64,000 nt of DNA from an uncultured Christensenella sp. (GCA_910577055.1 CAJTKX010000004.1:1-64000), one strand, 5' to 3'. Positions 1 through 8,030 are shown, counted from the first letter of the stretch. The notes: generated by a model from the sequence alone, not told the origin. Numbers and translations: made by a program.

Positions 1-896
1 TACTGTCCGACGCCCTTGCTGTCCTTTTTTACAGCCATAAGGCAAAGATTAAGTATGAGTATAAAGATAAGCAATACGAACCCGTCGGCAATAAGCGCAG
101 ACTGTTCGGACGGCGTTGCATAACCCCAATTCTGTACGATATTGCTTGTGAGCGTGGTAAACGGCACGAACGCACCGAACGGATAACCCGAACCGTTACC
201 CACTATCATCTGAACAGCCATTGTTTCGCCGATTGCCCGACCTATACCGAGTATGATTGCCGATATAATTCCGCTCTTTGCGGCGGGCAGCAAAACTTTC
301 CATACCGCTTGATTTTTTGAACAGCCGAGCGCAAGCGCACCTTCATAATAGTGCATAGGTACGGCTTCCAAACTGTTTTTGGTTATGGAAGTTATTGTCG
401 GTAATATCATAATCGCGAGAATAAACGTACACGCCAACAGTCCGAAACCCGCATTATTCGGATGGAATATATCGACGAGTAGCGGCATTAAAAATTTATA
501 CCCGAACAGACCGTACACGATAGACGGAATACCCGCAAGCAAATTTACTATCTGCGTATATATCTTTTTCAGTCGTTTAGGACAATAAAATACAAGCCAA
601 ATCGCCGTAAATACAGCAAGCGTACCGCCGAGCAGAACGGCGCATACGGTAAGAAAGAACGTGCCGACAATCATTCGCCATATTCCGAAAGTTTCCGATT
701 TTGCCGACCATTCAGAGCCGAAAATAAACTTGAAAAAACATATATCACGAAAAGCGGGTATGCTTGCATAAAGCAAATAACCGATAATCGTAAATACGGC
801 AAGAATGGAAAATGCCGCAAGGGCTATAAATATTGCCTTTGCGATATTTTCCTTTGAAAAAAACTTTGCCGTTTTTATCTTTGTTAGCGTAGTCAT
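1..896 (-). CDS. pstC: Phosphate ABC transporter permease PstC, 3' end at window edge
   Basis: This is one of the two inner-membrane permease subunits of the high-affinity phosphate transporter PstSCAB. About 298 codons are readable. There is a first membrane segment near residues 20-42, several further hydrophobic segments, and the cytoplasmic EAA-type loop EGALALGCSKNQAVWKV followed by a GETMAVQMIVGN segment typical of PstC. The reading frame is open to the edge; the last full codon is Gln followed by TA, so the stop may be at or just beyond base 1. The ATG at 896 lies one base after the pstS stop codon, so the two are co-transcribed. The length already equals that of a usual PstC, so little is missing. 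pstA and pstB would be expected further left, outside the window. The family call is firm. Confidence 0.93.
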   Translation of the reverse strand, partial: MTTLTKIKTAKFFSKENIAKAIFIALAAFSILAVFTIIGYLLYASIPAFRDICFFKFIFGSEWSAKSETFGIWRMIVGTFFLTVCAVLLGGTLAVFTAIWLVFYCPKRLKKIYTQIVNLLAGIPSIVYGLFGYKFLMPLLVDIFHPNNAGFGLLACTFILAIMILPTITSITKNSLEAVPMHYYEGALALGCSKNQAVWKVLLPAAKSGIISAIILGIGRAIGETMAVQMIVGNGSGYPFGAFVPFTTLTSNIVQNWGYATPSEQSALIADGFVLLIFILILNLCLMAVKKDSKGVGQ

Positions 897-897
897 A

Positions 898-1698
898 TTA
901 CTTTACCGAAATATAACCCGCGCCCGTTATAACTGTTTGAGCTTCCGCACTCATAATATAGTCGTAAAAGCCTTGTGCCGCCGCCGACAGCGTTCCGTTT
1001 TCTTTGAGTACGATTACGAAAGGACGTTGCAACGCATAGGTGTTGTTCATAATATTTTCGGTTGTACACGCAACTCCGTCAAGACTTACCGCTTTGACCG
1101 TACTTTGCAAACTGCCATAAGATATGTAGCCTATGCTGTTTGTCGAGCCTTGTATCGCTTCGATTACGTTACCCGTTTCGGCAAGCGTGGCAACGCTCGT
1201 AGCGTAACCGTTTTCGATTTTCAAAAGCTCGTCGAACGCCGTGCGCGTTCCGCTTGACGCATCTCTGCCGATTGCCGCCGTTATCGAAGTGTCGGGAATT
1301 GCCGTACCGCTTTCATAGAGTGCTTTCACGTCAGTTTTGCTAACGTCTGTAACAGAACAATCTTTATTGACGATAAGGGCAATACCGTCCATACAAAGCG
1401 TATAGCCTTTCACACCCGTTTCGCTCGATTTCAATTCACGCGAAGACATACCGAAATCGTTTAAGCCGTTTTGCGTATCACTTATACCCGCGCCGGACGA
1501 AGACATATTTACCGTAATTCTTACGTCGTGCGTCTTTTCGTATTCCGCCGCAAGTTTTTCCATTATGGGTGTAACGGAAGACGAACCCGAAACGGTAATG
1601 CTTTCCTTTTTACTGCCGCAACCGCCGAGTGCAGCCATAGAGCTACCGATTGCAGCTATGCACAATGCACTCATCAAAATTTTTGTCAGTTTTTTCAT
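898..1698 (-). CDS. pstS: Phosphate-binding lipoprotein PstS
   Basis: Periplasmic-type substrate-binding protein that hands phosphate to PstC/PstA. The start is ATG 1698, preceded by AAGGAG about nine bases upstream; a longer reading from 1755 would add a non-signal leader and is disfavoured. The N-terminus MKKLTKILMSALCIAAIG runs into a lipobox ending in GGC, so it is predicted to be lipid-anchored. The mature part begins with ITVSGSSSVTPIMEKLAAEY, the phosphate-binding loop of PstS. Further family signatures are SSGAGISDTQNG and GRDASSGTRTAF. The protein is 266 residues, normal for Gram-positive PstS. It is first in a pst operon transcribed leftward. No confident Pho box was found upstream. 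Confidence 0.93.
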   Translation of the reverse strand: MKKLTKILMSALCIAAIGSSMAALGGCGSKKESITVSGSSSVTPIMEKLAAEYEKTHDVRITVNMSSSGAGISDTQNGLNDFGMSSRELKSSETGVKGYTLCMDGIALIVNKDCSVTDVSKTDVKALYESGTAIPDTSITAAIGRDASSGTRTAFDELLKIENGYATSVATLAETGNVIEAIQGSTNSIGYISYGSLQSTVKAVSLDGVACTTENIMNNTYALQRPFVIVLKENGTLSAAAQGFYDYIMSAEAQTVITGAGYISVK

Positions 1699-2014
1699 TT
1701 TTTTGTTTCTCCTTGAATTTTTTATTTCTGTCGCTTGACAAGTATAGAATAGCAAGAAGAAGTAACAAAGTTAGTCAGTCAGTTGCAATAAATATGTAAA
1801 AAGAAACAGGACTTCGATTTGAAATCCTGTTCTTTTTCATCGCTTGAAAACGCAACTCTAAAAAATTTAGTTTTTTAATCCCTATGGGAATTGCGCTTTT
1901 TCGGCGGGCGGCTTTTTGTTTGCGGCTTTCATTATATGCGGCTTTTAAAAAAATTGTTCTAACTTGTACAAGGTCGGCATATGTTAAGGTAGATAAAAGT
2001 TTTCGGAGGAAAAT
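1699..2014. other. Divergent intergenic region between pstS and spoIVFA-like gene
   Basis: 316 bases without a gene. It holds a strong inverted repeat at about 1798-1836 (arms AAAAAGAAACAGGA and TCCTGTTCTTTTT, one bulge) with T-tracts on both strands, so it could act as a bidirectional terminator although both neighbours are transcribed away from it. On the minus strand, TTTACA and TTGCAA elements near 1783-1800 are weakly reminiscent of PhoP half-sites. No clear sigma-A promoter was recognised for either gene. Confidence 0.4.
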
Positions 2015-2785
2015 ATGAACGAAGAATTAGACTATGCCGAGATGCTGGAAATACCCGTCAGCACCGTTAACGTAGTAAAGAAGAAGAGCATTTTCAAGCA
2101 CAGACCCTTCTTTGCACCCAAAGAGCAACAGCAAGAAGCTCCCGCTGCGTCGGATGAATTAAAAGATTTAGTCGTTGACAGCGTAAACGAGCGCGTCGGC
2201 GCATATACCTATACCGAGGATTTGTCCGAGCCGCAAAAGCCCGAAAAAAAGAGTAAATTTTTCGGCAAGGACAAGGGCAGTAAAATCATTTTGACCGAGC
2301 TTATCGCGGTTTGCGTGCTTGCGTTTGCCATTTTTCTTACCAATATATTTATGCCCACAAGCGCGATAAATACTTTCCTTGGCACGCTTACGGGCAACAA
2401 TAAGGCGGAGCCGGAGCCGACTTACAACGAAATTAAGCTTTCGTCCGTAGTAAGCGATACCTCGGACGCAATAGTCAACGTTTCCGAAAGCGGCGTGCTT
2501 TCGTTCACGGCAAAGGGCAGCGTTTACCCCGTTTGCGCCGGCAAGGTTGCTTCCGTAACCAAGAACGAGGACACCTTTACGGTTGAAATCGCACACACCT
2601 CGACCTTTACAAGCGTTATCACGGGACTTACCGACGTTTATTCCGCTAAGGGAACTTCCGTTCAAGGCAATATACCTTTTGCTTACTCCGACGGCGAGAA
2701 CGAGGTTCGCGTTTCCATGTACGATAACGGTACGCTTTTAAACTGCTATACTCTTTCGGGTGTAGTGCCCGTCTGGAACTCGTGA
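2015..2785 (+). CDS. spoIVFA: SpoIVFA-like regulator of the sigma-K protease
   Basis: 256 residues: a long cytoplasmic N-terminus rich in Lys, Glu and Pro, one membrane segment near residues 90-112, then an outer domain of beta-strand character (about 130-256) resembling a degenerate M23 peptidase fold. No zinc-binding His motif is visible, as expected for SpoIVFA, which is a non-catalytic partner. In Bacillus, SpoIVFA anchors and inhibits SpoIVFB in the outer forespore membrane until a signal from the forespore releases it. The start is supported by CGGAGG seven bases upstream. It overlaps the next gene, the SpoIVFB-type protease, by four bases (GTGA). That neighbour is the main reason for the name; the sequence similarity seen by eye is modest. 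Confidence 0.75.
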   Translation: MNEELDYAEMLEIPVSTVNVVKKKSIFKHRPFFAPKEQQQEAPAASDELKDLVVDSVNERVGAYTYTEDLSEPQKPEKKSKFFGKDKGSKIILTELIAVCVLAFAIFLTNIFMPTSAINTFLGTLTGNNKAEPEPTYNEIKLSSVVSDTSDAIVNVSESGVLSFTAKGSVYPVCAGKVASVTKNEDTFTVEIAHTSTFTSVITGLTDVYSAKGTSVQGNIPFAYSDGENEVRVSMYDNGTLLNCYTLSGVVPVWNS

Positions 2786-3582
2786 AAATAACTATTCACC
2801 CGTTGTTTCTGGCGGTGGGGCTTTTGTCCGCGCTGTTCGGCGGTTTGCCGATATTCATTATATGCGCATTGACCGCACTCCTGCACGAGTGCGGTCATAT
2901 CTTTTGCGCGGCGCGGCTCGGGTTCGAGTGTAAAAAAATAAGCCTTATGCCGTTCGGCGCGGCGGCTGTGTGCGACATCGAGGGGATTTCGCCCTCGGAC
3001 GAGATTAAGCTCGCTTTGGCGGGTCCGCTCGTCAATCTTTTGCTGTGCGTAGCCGTGGCGGGACTATGGTGGTTTTTCCCCGTAACTTACGCCTACACCG
3101 ACTTGATATTCTATTCGAGCGCGGGTATGCTTGTGCTTAATTTGCTGCCGGCTTACCCCCTTGATGGCGGACGAATTGCAAAATGCGTTTTATCTGGCTT
3201 TTTAAAACGGGACAAGATATTGAATTTGGCGCTTAGGGCGGTGAATATTCTCGTCGTTGTCGCGCTTGTTCTAACATTCTTTTTTGCCATAAAAAACGTT
3301 ACGCTTTTGACGATGGCGGGATTGTTGTTTATTTCCGCGTTATCCAAAAGTCCGCCCGCGGTCAAAATAAACTTCGCCGTCAAAAAAAAGAAAAAGGGGC
3401 GGGAAATCCGCTACGTCATCTTGGACGAAAACGCAACTTTTAAGGACGCGCTGCGATTTGTGGACAGCAGTCGATACCTCGTTTTGCAGCTTTATAACGA
3501 AAAATTCCTCGATGAAATCACCGAGGACGAGTTGTATGAAAAACTGTTGACAAGCAGTATTTACGACAAAATTTTGCAGTAG
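2782..3582 (+). CDS. spoIVFB: SpoIVFB-type intramembrane site-2 metalloprotease
   Basis: 266 residues. Membrane zinc protease that in spore formers cleaves pro-sigma-K. The HExxH motif is H35-E-C-G-H39 in the second hydrophobic segment, and the third zinc ligand is in LPAYPLDGGR (Asp118). Four to six membrane segments fill residues 1-190. A soluble C-terminal region of about 75 residues (from near 195) corresponds to the CBS-like ATP-sensing tail of this family. Translation begins at GTG overlapping the stop of the spoIVFA-like gene, implying translational coupling. Its stop lies three bases from the stop of the convergent minus-strand gene, with no room for a terminator between them. Confidence 0.92.
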   Translation: MKITIHPLFLAVGLLSALFGGLPIFIICALTALLHECGHIFCAARLGFECKKISLMPFGAAAVCDIEGISPSDEIKLALAGPLVNLLLCVAVAGLWWFFPVTYAYTDLIFYSSAGMLVLNLLPAYPLDGGRIAKCVLSGFLKRDKILNLALRAVNILVVVALVLTFFFAIKNVTLLTMAGLLFISALSKSPPAVKINFAVKKKKKGREIRYVILDENATFKDALRFVDSSRYLVLQLYNEKFLDEITEDELYEKLLTSSIYDKILQ

Positions 3583-3585
3583 CGT

Positions 3586-4260
3586 TCAGTGTTGTAAAAA
3601 TTCCTTTTCGAAAACTTCCGCGTCGATTTTTTTATCTAACACGCACCCTACGGCTTTGACTCCTAAATCTATGGCGTCCTCGATAGCGCCCGCCAAAGAG
3701 GCGTAGTCGCAATTACACTTGTAGGCTTGCTTTTTCGTCTTGAAAAGATAACGCGTGTAGCTGAAATGCCGCTTTAAGCACCGCTCGATTCCCGTTACCG
3801 TGACAGCCGGCTCTAAAAGCTTTATGCTGTCGTAAACCGCGCCCGTGCACGACAGCACGGCTTCGCGTGGCAAAATTCTTCGGCGCATACCGTAAAACTT
3901 GCTTATATACAGCCCTAAATCGCTTTCCATTTTTTGGTGAGCGAACGGGGCGGAGTGGGCGGCTTCATACGCGTAGACGGCGGGGTGCAAGGTCGCGTCA
4001 AGCGCGTAATGCGTGGCAAAGCCCGCCGCATAGGATGGGTTGCCTTGCATAAGCTTCGAAAAGACCTCTTCCGCGCTCAAACGGTGCAGCGCGCGGCCCA
4101 AGTTCGTTTTTGAAAATTTGTAGTTATAAGCAAAAAAAACGTCGCCCCCTTGCGCGCCTAAAAAATACAGCGTGGTTGAGGGGATTTGCTTTTTCTGTTC
4201 GCCGCTAAGCCGTTCAAGAACTTTTTCTGCGACGATTATATGCGAAAAATAGTCGGGCAT
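3586..4260 (-). CDS. Zinc-dependent phospholipase C-like protein
   Basis: 224 residues. The start MPDYFSHIIVAEKVLERL and the segment AAGFATHYALDATLHPAVYAYE match the helical zinc phospholipase C domain found in many clostridial proteins of unknown substrate. Candidate metal ligands are His7, the His in FATHYALD and the His in TLHPAV. No signal peptide is visible, unlike secreted phospholipase C toxins, so a cytoplasmic role is likely. The ATG lies one base after the stop of the upstream glycosylase gene, so they share a transcript. The substrate cannot be inferred. Confidence 0.72.
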   Translation of the reverse strand: MPDYFSHIIVAEKVLERLSGEQKKQIPSTTLYFLGAQGGDVFFAYNYKFSKTNLGRALHRLSAEEVFSKLMQGNPSYAAGFATHYALDATLHPAVYAYEAAHSAPFAHQKMESDLGLYISKFYGMRRRILPREAVLSCTGAVYDSIKLLEPAVTVTGIERCLKRHFSYTRYLFKTKKQAYKCNCDYASLAGAIEDAIDLGVKAVGCVLDKKIDAEVFEKEFLQH

Positions 4261-4261
4261 A

Positions 4262-5083
4262 TTATAAGTTTTGCCGTTTTCCGTAAAATAAATACTGCTG
4301 AATATAACCCGCGTCCTCGCCGAACAAATTGCAGAAATACTCGTTTATCTTGTTCCTATCGTTCAAATCTCCGCAAAAATCTTCTTTATAAATTTTTTCT
4401 ATCCACACGTCCACGGGGAAGCTGTCACGCTTTCCGAATCCGAACAGCGCAACGCAGTCCGCAACCTTCGCGCCAACGCCCTTGTACGTCAAAAGCTGTT
4501 TTTTAAGCTCGGCGGTAGATAGGGGAGAAAGGTGTTCAAGCCCCTCTTTCAAAATTCGCGCCGAGGTTTCCGCAAGAAAGGTATCCCGATACCCGCAGCC
4601 CGCGTTTTTGAAAAACTCCTTGCCCGCCTCCGCAAGTTTTCGGGTGGAGGGGAATGTGAAATACTCTTGCCCGAGGAACTCTCGTTTTTCGCCCAAGCCC
4701 CCGCATATGCGCCCGATTATGCCCTTTATCCGCGGGATATTGTTATTCTGCGATACGATGAACGAGTATAGCATTTCCTCACGGTTTTGGTTTAAAAGCC
4801 GCAAGCCTTTCAGCTCTTCCGCGCTGCGCGTAAGCAAAGGCACGCCGTGTGACTTGGCGCGGTCGATTATCAAAGAATAGTCGCGCTCCAAATCGAAATA
4901 ATTATAAAAATACTCGCTGTCCTCGCTTTCCACCTCAGTCTTTACGCCGTCGGTGTGAACGTAGCAAGCCTTGTCCGCCGATACTACGAAAAATCCCTCC
5001 TTAAAAGGGGTAAAGCGGAAGGTCTGCCCGCAGTCCAAAACTTGCTCGGGGTTGAAATAAGTAGCGTCGAAATCGAATTTCAT
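4262..5083 (-). CDS. 8-oxoguanine DNA glycosylase/AP lyase, OGG1 type
   Basis: 273 residues. Bifunctional base-excision repair enzyme of the HhH-GPD superfamily. The N-terminal OGG domain contains LDCGQTFRF; the helix-hairpin-helix GVGAKVADCVALF carries the predicted catalytic Lys206, followed by the catalytic Asp225 in PVDVW, matching Lys249 and Asp268 of human OGG1. The start is ATG 5083 with GAGG upstream. A longer frame from 5140 would run through a terminator hairpin (5101-5126) and is rejected. It lies downstream of that terminator and is followed by the phospholipase-like gene. Confidence 0.9.
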   Translation of the reverse strand: MKFDFDATYFNPEQVLDCGQTFRFTPFKEGFFVVSADKACYVHTDGVKTEVESEDSEYFYNYFDLERDYSLIIDRAKSHGVPLLTRSAEELKGLRLLNQNREEMLYSFIVSQNNNIPRIKGIIGRICGGLGEKREFLGQEYFTFPSTRKLAEAGKEFFKNAGCGYRDTFLAETSARILKEGLEHLSPLSTAELKKQLLTYKGVGAKVADCVALFGFGKRDSFPVDVWIEKIYKEDFCGDLNDRNKINEYFCNLFGEDAGYIQQYLFYGKRQNL

Positions 5084-5100
5084 TTGTGCCTCGTAAAAAA

Positions 5101-5126
5101 ATACAGCCGTAAGTTTACGGCTGTAT
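5101..5126 (-). terminator. Terminator after the DUF4097 gene
   Basis: A perfect 12-bp palindromic stem (ATACAGCCGTAA / TTACGGCTGTAT) with a two-base centre, followed on the minus strand by seven Ts. It ends the PadR-DUF1700-DUF4097 operon and separates it from the glycosylase gene. Confidence 0.85.
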
Positions 5127-5150
5127 TTTAGCATTTTCAAACCTATATTG

Positions 5151-5933
5151 TCAACCGGCGAAGCTTGCGTTGCAACTTCCCGCGCTGACTTTTACGTTAA
5201 TCGTTTTTTCGCCGCCCGACTGCGTTGACAAGCCGTTGCAGCTTCCCGCGGATACGTTGACGGTAGCGGTGTAGTCCGATTTCTCGCCGAGGAAAGAGAA
5301 GTTTGCCGTGCCCGCGCTTACTTTAACTTCGGTTGTGCCGCAGTCTATTTGCTTTAAATTAGCCGCGCCCGCGCTAACGGCGCATATAATTTTGTTTCCG
5401 CTTGCTTTGGAAACGTTAACAGTGCCCGCGTTTACGTCAATATCCATCAGTTCAAAGCCCGTAACGTTTCCGACGTTGCAAGTGCCCGCGTTCACCTTGA
5501 TTTTTACGGTTTCGAACTCACAGTCGCACATATCAACAGCGCCCGCGTTCATTGTAACTGAAAATTCGTTTATTTTATCTCTCGGGATTTTAACGACAGT
5601 TTCGGGAATGGTTACGCCCCAAGTGAAGATATACCACTTGTGCTTGTTGCTCTCTAAGGTAAGCTTGCCGTCGTTTTCGTTTACCGTGGTTTCGTAGCCC
5701 TTTGCCGTGGGGTAGGAAATCTGAATATACTCTTCGTCGGTATATTCTATTTTCAGCTTGCCCGTGCTGAGATTTACGGAAACGGAGGTGTTTACTTCGG
5801 TTGAAGTAAATTCCCGCATTTCGAAGTTAGGTGCAAAAGACCAACCGTTAAGCCCCAACGCAATTAAGAGTACCGCAATGCCTATGCCTATAATTATCGC
5901 GCCCGCAATTATCATTTTAACAAACCCTTTCAT
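5151..5933 (-). CDS. Membrane-anchored DUF4097 beta-repeat protein
   Basis: 260 residues: one N-terminal membrane segment (about 7-28), then an outer domain made of repeated short beta strands. The pattern VxVNAGTxNV / VSAGTANF recurs about every 20 residues from residue 125 to the end, giving a right-handed beta-solenoid look typical of DUF4097 putative adhesins. It directly abuts the DUF1700 gene, with AAGGAG inside the end of that gene. The trio PadR, DUF1700, DUF4097 is a common arrangement in Firmicutes and is thought to respond to envelope conditions; the molecular role is unknown. Confidence 0.85.
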   Translation of the reverse strand: MKGFVKMIIAGAIIIGIGIAVLLIALGLNGWSFAPNFEMREFTSTEVNTSVSVNLSTGKLKIEYTDEEYIQISYPTAKGYETTVNENDGKLTLESNKHKWYIFTWGVTIPETVVKIPRDKINEFSVTMNAGAVDMCDCEFETVKIKVNAGTCNVGNVTGFELMDIDVNAGTVNVSKASGNKIICAVSAGAANLKQIDCGTTEVKVSAGTANFSFLGEKSDYTATVNVSAGSCNGLSTQSGGEKTINVKVSAGSCNASFAG

Positions 5934-6620
5934 TTATTTTTTCTCCTTTCCGCTGAACAGCCTTCTAAGCCAAGCGAAGAACATTCCGAACAGTTTCCAC
6001 ATCCACTTCACAAGTTGGAAGAAGAGGGGCATTAAAATAAGACTTACGCCGAAAACAATCAGCCCCGCGCCTATCGCGGTTACGCCGTAGTATACGTCCA
6101 CGAACAGTGCGCCTACGCCCGCGCCGATAGATACAACGCCCGATATCAGCACCGCAAACGGCGCAACGCAGAAACCTACGGTTATGCCTATCATTCCAAT
6201 AACTACGATAAATATCGGTACCGCGAAAATTATGCATAAAAGCACAAATATCCAAGTGTAATCTCCGCGCTGTTTTACGGGGGCGGGCTGCGGAGGAGGA
6301 CAGTAATAATCTTCTTGCCGTTTTTCTTCCCGTCTTTCGCGCTCTTCGTACCGTTTTTCCTCGCGGCGCTCGCGCTTTCTCTCCTCGCGTGAGGGTTCGC
6401 GCGGGGCGGAAGCTTCGAAGTACTCGCCGCTTTCCGCAAGTATTCTTTGCGCCGCGTCGTAGGGCGCGCCGAAGTCGTCTATAATCTCGCGCTCGGTAAA
6501 GCCCGCGTCCCGTCTGTCGGCGTACGCTTCGGCGTAGTAGTCCAAAACGCGCCGCCTTTCGCTTTCGGATACGCACAAAAGGTTGCTTTTCAATTCGTCG
6601 CGCCATTCGTTATATTTCAT
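5934..6620 (-). CDS. DUF1700 integral membrane protein
   Basis: 228 residues. The N-terminal part (1-70), MKYNEWRDELKSNL...ERRRVLDYYAEAYADRRD, is the helical DUF1700 cytoplasmic domain. A strongly charged Arg/Glu linker (about 75-105) is followed by four hydrophobic segments (about 115-205). The start ATG overlaps the PadR stop (ATGA), so translation is coupled. The companion PadR regulator and the downstream DUF4097 protein suggest a membrane-state sensor or response module. A 213-codon reading in another frame of the same stretch is Arg-rich shadow. Confidence 0.87.
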   Translation of the reverse strand: MKYNEWRDELKSNLLCVSESERRRVLDYYAEAYADRRDAGFTEREIIDDFGAPYDAAQRILAESGEYFEASAPREPSREERKRERREEKRYEERERREEKRQEDYYCPPPQPAPVKQRGDYTWIFVLLCIIFAVPIFIVVIGMIGITVGFCVAPFAVLISGVVSIGAGVGALFVDVYYGVTAIGAGLIVFGVSLILMPLFFQLVKWMWKLFGMFFAWLRRLFSGKEKK

Positions 6621-6928
6621 ATTCTTCCTCCGAAAATCTTTCTGTAAATAGTGTTGATTTCAACAAAATCTTCTCTGCCGCTAACAAGCTTTTTAAGCCC
6701 TAAATTCGTTATTTTGTAATACCGCCTAAGTCTGCCGCTGTATTCCGCCGTGCGCGTCGTAACGAAACCGCCCGCTTCAAGCCGCTTTAAAATAGGGTAT
6801 AGGGTGCTTTCGGATATCTCTATTATGCCCTCTAAGTCGCTTATTATTTTGTATCCGTAGCTTTCCCCCTTGCTTACAGCGTAAAGTACGCATACGTCCA
6901 ATATTCCTTTTTTCAGTTGTACTTCCAT
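6617..6928 (-). CDS. PadR family transcriptional regulator
   Basis: 103 residues. Winged-helix repressor: MEVQLKKGILDVCVLYAVSKGESYGYKI is the first helical part, and the recognition helix and wing are in ISESTLYPILKRLEAGGFV and SGRLRRYYKIT. It has the short C-terminal dimerisation helix of the PadR subfamily 2. It is the first gene of a three-gene operon and is likely autoregulated, because an ATACTAT/ATAGTAT palindrome sits exactly over its -10 box (6950-6970). No strong Shine-Dalgarno precedes the ATG. Confidence 0.92.
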   Translation of the reverse strand: MEVQLKKGILDVCVLYAVSKGESYGYKIISDLEGIIEISESTLYPILKRLEAGGFVTTRTAEYSGRLRRYYKITNLGLKKLVSGREDFVEINTIYRKIFGGRI

Positions 6929-6949
6929 ACGAATACCCCGCTTTGTCTA

Positions 6950-6980
6950 ATACTATACATTGCATAGTATGCGTTGTCAA
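6950..6980 (-). promoter_or_regulatory. Promoter and PadR operator of the padR-DUF1700-DUF4097 operon
   Basis: On the minus strand, TTGACA (6975-6980) and TATAGT (6952-6957) are 17 bases apart. The imperfect palindrome with arms ATACTAT and ATAGTAT (6950-6970) covers the -10 and half of the spacer. ATACT/AGTAT arms are the recognised core of PadR operators, so binding would block RNA polymerase. Confidence 0.85.
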
Positions 6981-7014
6981 GTGTTTTTGTGGACTTTTTT
7001 TAATTTTTTAACGG

Positions 7015-7117
7015 GCTATGAGAAAAACACTTGCGGTACGACAAGTGTTTTTATAGAATTTTTTGAAAACTTTTTACAAGCTATGAGAAAAACGCTTGCG
7101 GTGCGACAAGCGTTTTA
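7015..7117. repeat. Two tandem hairpin repeats with a compensatory pair change
   Basis: Copy 1 (7015-7053) and copy 2 (7080-7117) both start GCTATGAGAAAAAC and fold into stems of 11 and 10 bp. In copy 1 the pair A7029-T7046 corresponds to G7094-C7111 in copy 2, so pairing is kept. Loops are CGGTACGA and CGGTGCGA. Both have T-rich 3' ends on the minus strand and could be back-to-back terminators between the HTH gene and the padR promoter. A right arm alone (CAAGTGTTTTT) recurs at 6978-6988. Confidence 0.7.
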
Positions 7118-7145
7118 CGATAAATTTTTAAAAAATTTTTGAAAT

Positions 7146-7172
7146 AAAAAAGCCTTCCCGAAAAGGGAAGGC
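7146..7172 (-). terminator. Terminator after the tandem-HTH regulator gene
   Basis: Stem GCCTTCCC/GGGAAGGC (7152-7172) followed on the minus strand by six Ts. A near-identical stem is found at 40030-40050. Confidence 0.85.
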
Positions 7173-7179
7173 AATATTT

Positions 7180-7611
7180 TTAATTTTCTCTGCCTAAAAC
7201 GTAATCAACCGAACAGTTTAAAAATTTTGATATTTTAACTATACTTTCTATATTCGGTTCTACTCTGCCGGCTGTCCAAGCAAAATAAGTACCCTCGGGT
7301 ATACCGCTTTCTTTGCAAAATCTGCTACCCGAATAGCCTTTTTTGTTAACGAGTTCTTTTAAACGGTTTCCAATAGGAGGGCAAAGCGAAAATTTTTCAG
7401 AACTATTATAGCTTTCAAGCCCCAATAAATAATCCGTTGTACATTTGAAGTAGTCGGCAATTCTAATTATTGATTTTAGCGTGGGGCTATATTCACCGTT
7501 TAAATAACAAGTAATCGACGATGGCGCAACACCTATGTTTTTAGCTAAGTTATAGGCGTTTAAATTTTCCTCTTGCATAAGGTCTTTAAGAGTTTCTACA
7601 AATTTTGACAT
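7180..7611 (-). CDS. XRE-type regulator with two helix-turn-helix domains
   Basis: 143 residues made of two Cro/C1-type domains in tandem. The first (about 5-65) has NAYNLAKNIGVAPSSITCYLNG and ends DYLLGLE; the second (about 78-142) has SGSRFCKESGIPEGTYFAW and ends DYVLGREN. Each half resembles a complete short XRE repressor, so this looks like a duplication-fusion giving an intramolecular dimer. No effector domain is present. It is transcribed away from the small gene at 7746; the 134 bases between them contain a CAAAC/GTTTG inverted repeat near 7703-7722 that could be an operator. The target is unknown. Confidence 0.85.
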   Translation of the reverse strand: MSKFVETLKDLMQEENLNAYNLAKNIGVAPSSITCYLNGEYSPTLKSIIRIADYFKCTTDYLLGLESYNSSEKFSLCPPIGNRLKELVNKKGYSGSRFCKESGIPEGTYFAWTAGRVEPNIESIVKISKFLNCSVDYVLGREN

Positions 7612-7745
7612 TCTTAGTGCTTCTCCGACAAAATTATCTCTTGTACTTCACAAAATTTAGCTTGATTTTTAGATATGCAAGGGGTTAAAATATAATTACA
7701 CAAACGATGTGCACAGTTTGAAGAATTTAAAGGAGGTACCTAAGA

Positions 7746-7952
7746 ATGCATATTAAAGTCATAAAACCGGAACTAAAAAAGGCGGCGCAGCTTGCCGTTA
7801 CGGAAAAAAGGTTCAGCTGCGATAACGTGGCGGAAGAGCTGTTGTTGCTTTTAAATGAATATTTCATAGGTCGTTTTCAGCAAAAAGGAAATAGAATAAA
7901 ACTAAATTTTCTGAACGGACAAAGCTTTATATTAAGTATAAGCAAGGTTTAG
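7746..7952 (+). CDS. Small conserved-looking protein of unknown function
   Basis: 68 residues, not recognised. The coding call rests on a strong ribosome site (AAAGGAGGT, 7730-7738), a -10 box TATAAT (7691-7696) with a weak -35 TTTAGA 17 bases upstream, and a strong terminator directly after it. It has a basic helical N-terminus (VIKPELKKAAQLAVTEKRF), a Leu-rich middle (AEELLLLLNEYF), and a C-terminal beta-like part (RIKLNFLNGQSFILSI). There is no signal peptide, Cys pair or membrane segment. It is divergent from the tandem-HTH regulator, which may control it. Confidence 0.7.
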   Translation: MHIKVIKPELKKAAQLAVTEKRFSCDNVAEELLLLLNEYFIGRFQQKGNRIKLNFLNGQSFILSISKV

Positions 7953-7970
7953 GTTATTAATGTATTAAAT

Positions 7971-8009
7971 AATGCGCCCCGCGAAACCCGCGGGGCGCAT
8001 TATTTTTTT
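7971..8009 (+). terminator. Terminator upstream of gerA operon
   Basis: 13-bp GC-rich stem AATGCGCCCCGCG / CGCGGGGCGCATT followed by seven Ts. It ends the 68-residue gene and lies only 21 bases before the gerA start codon. Confidence 0.93.
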
Positions 8010-8030
8010 AAACTTACAAATTATAAGAAT

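Noticed and set aside
5965..6606. 213-codon Arg-rich frame on the minus strand
   Set aside because: It lies in another frame of the DUF1700 gene, has no ribosome site, and is almost all Arg/Ala from GC-rich codons of the real gene.
7015..7117. Possible CRISPR-like or REP array
   Set aside because: Only two full copies, no spacers of constant length, and each unit is itself a hairpin with a T-run; terminators explain it better.
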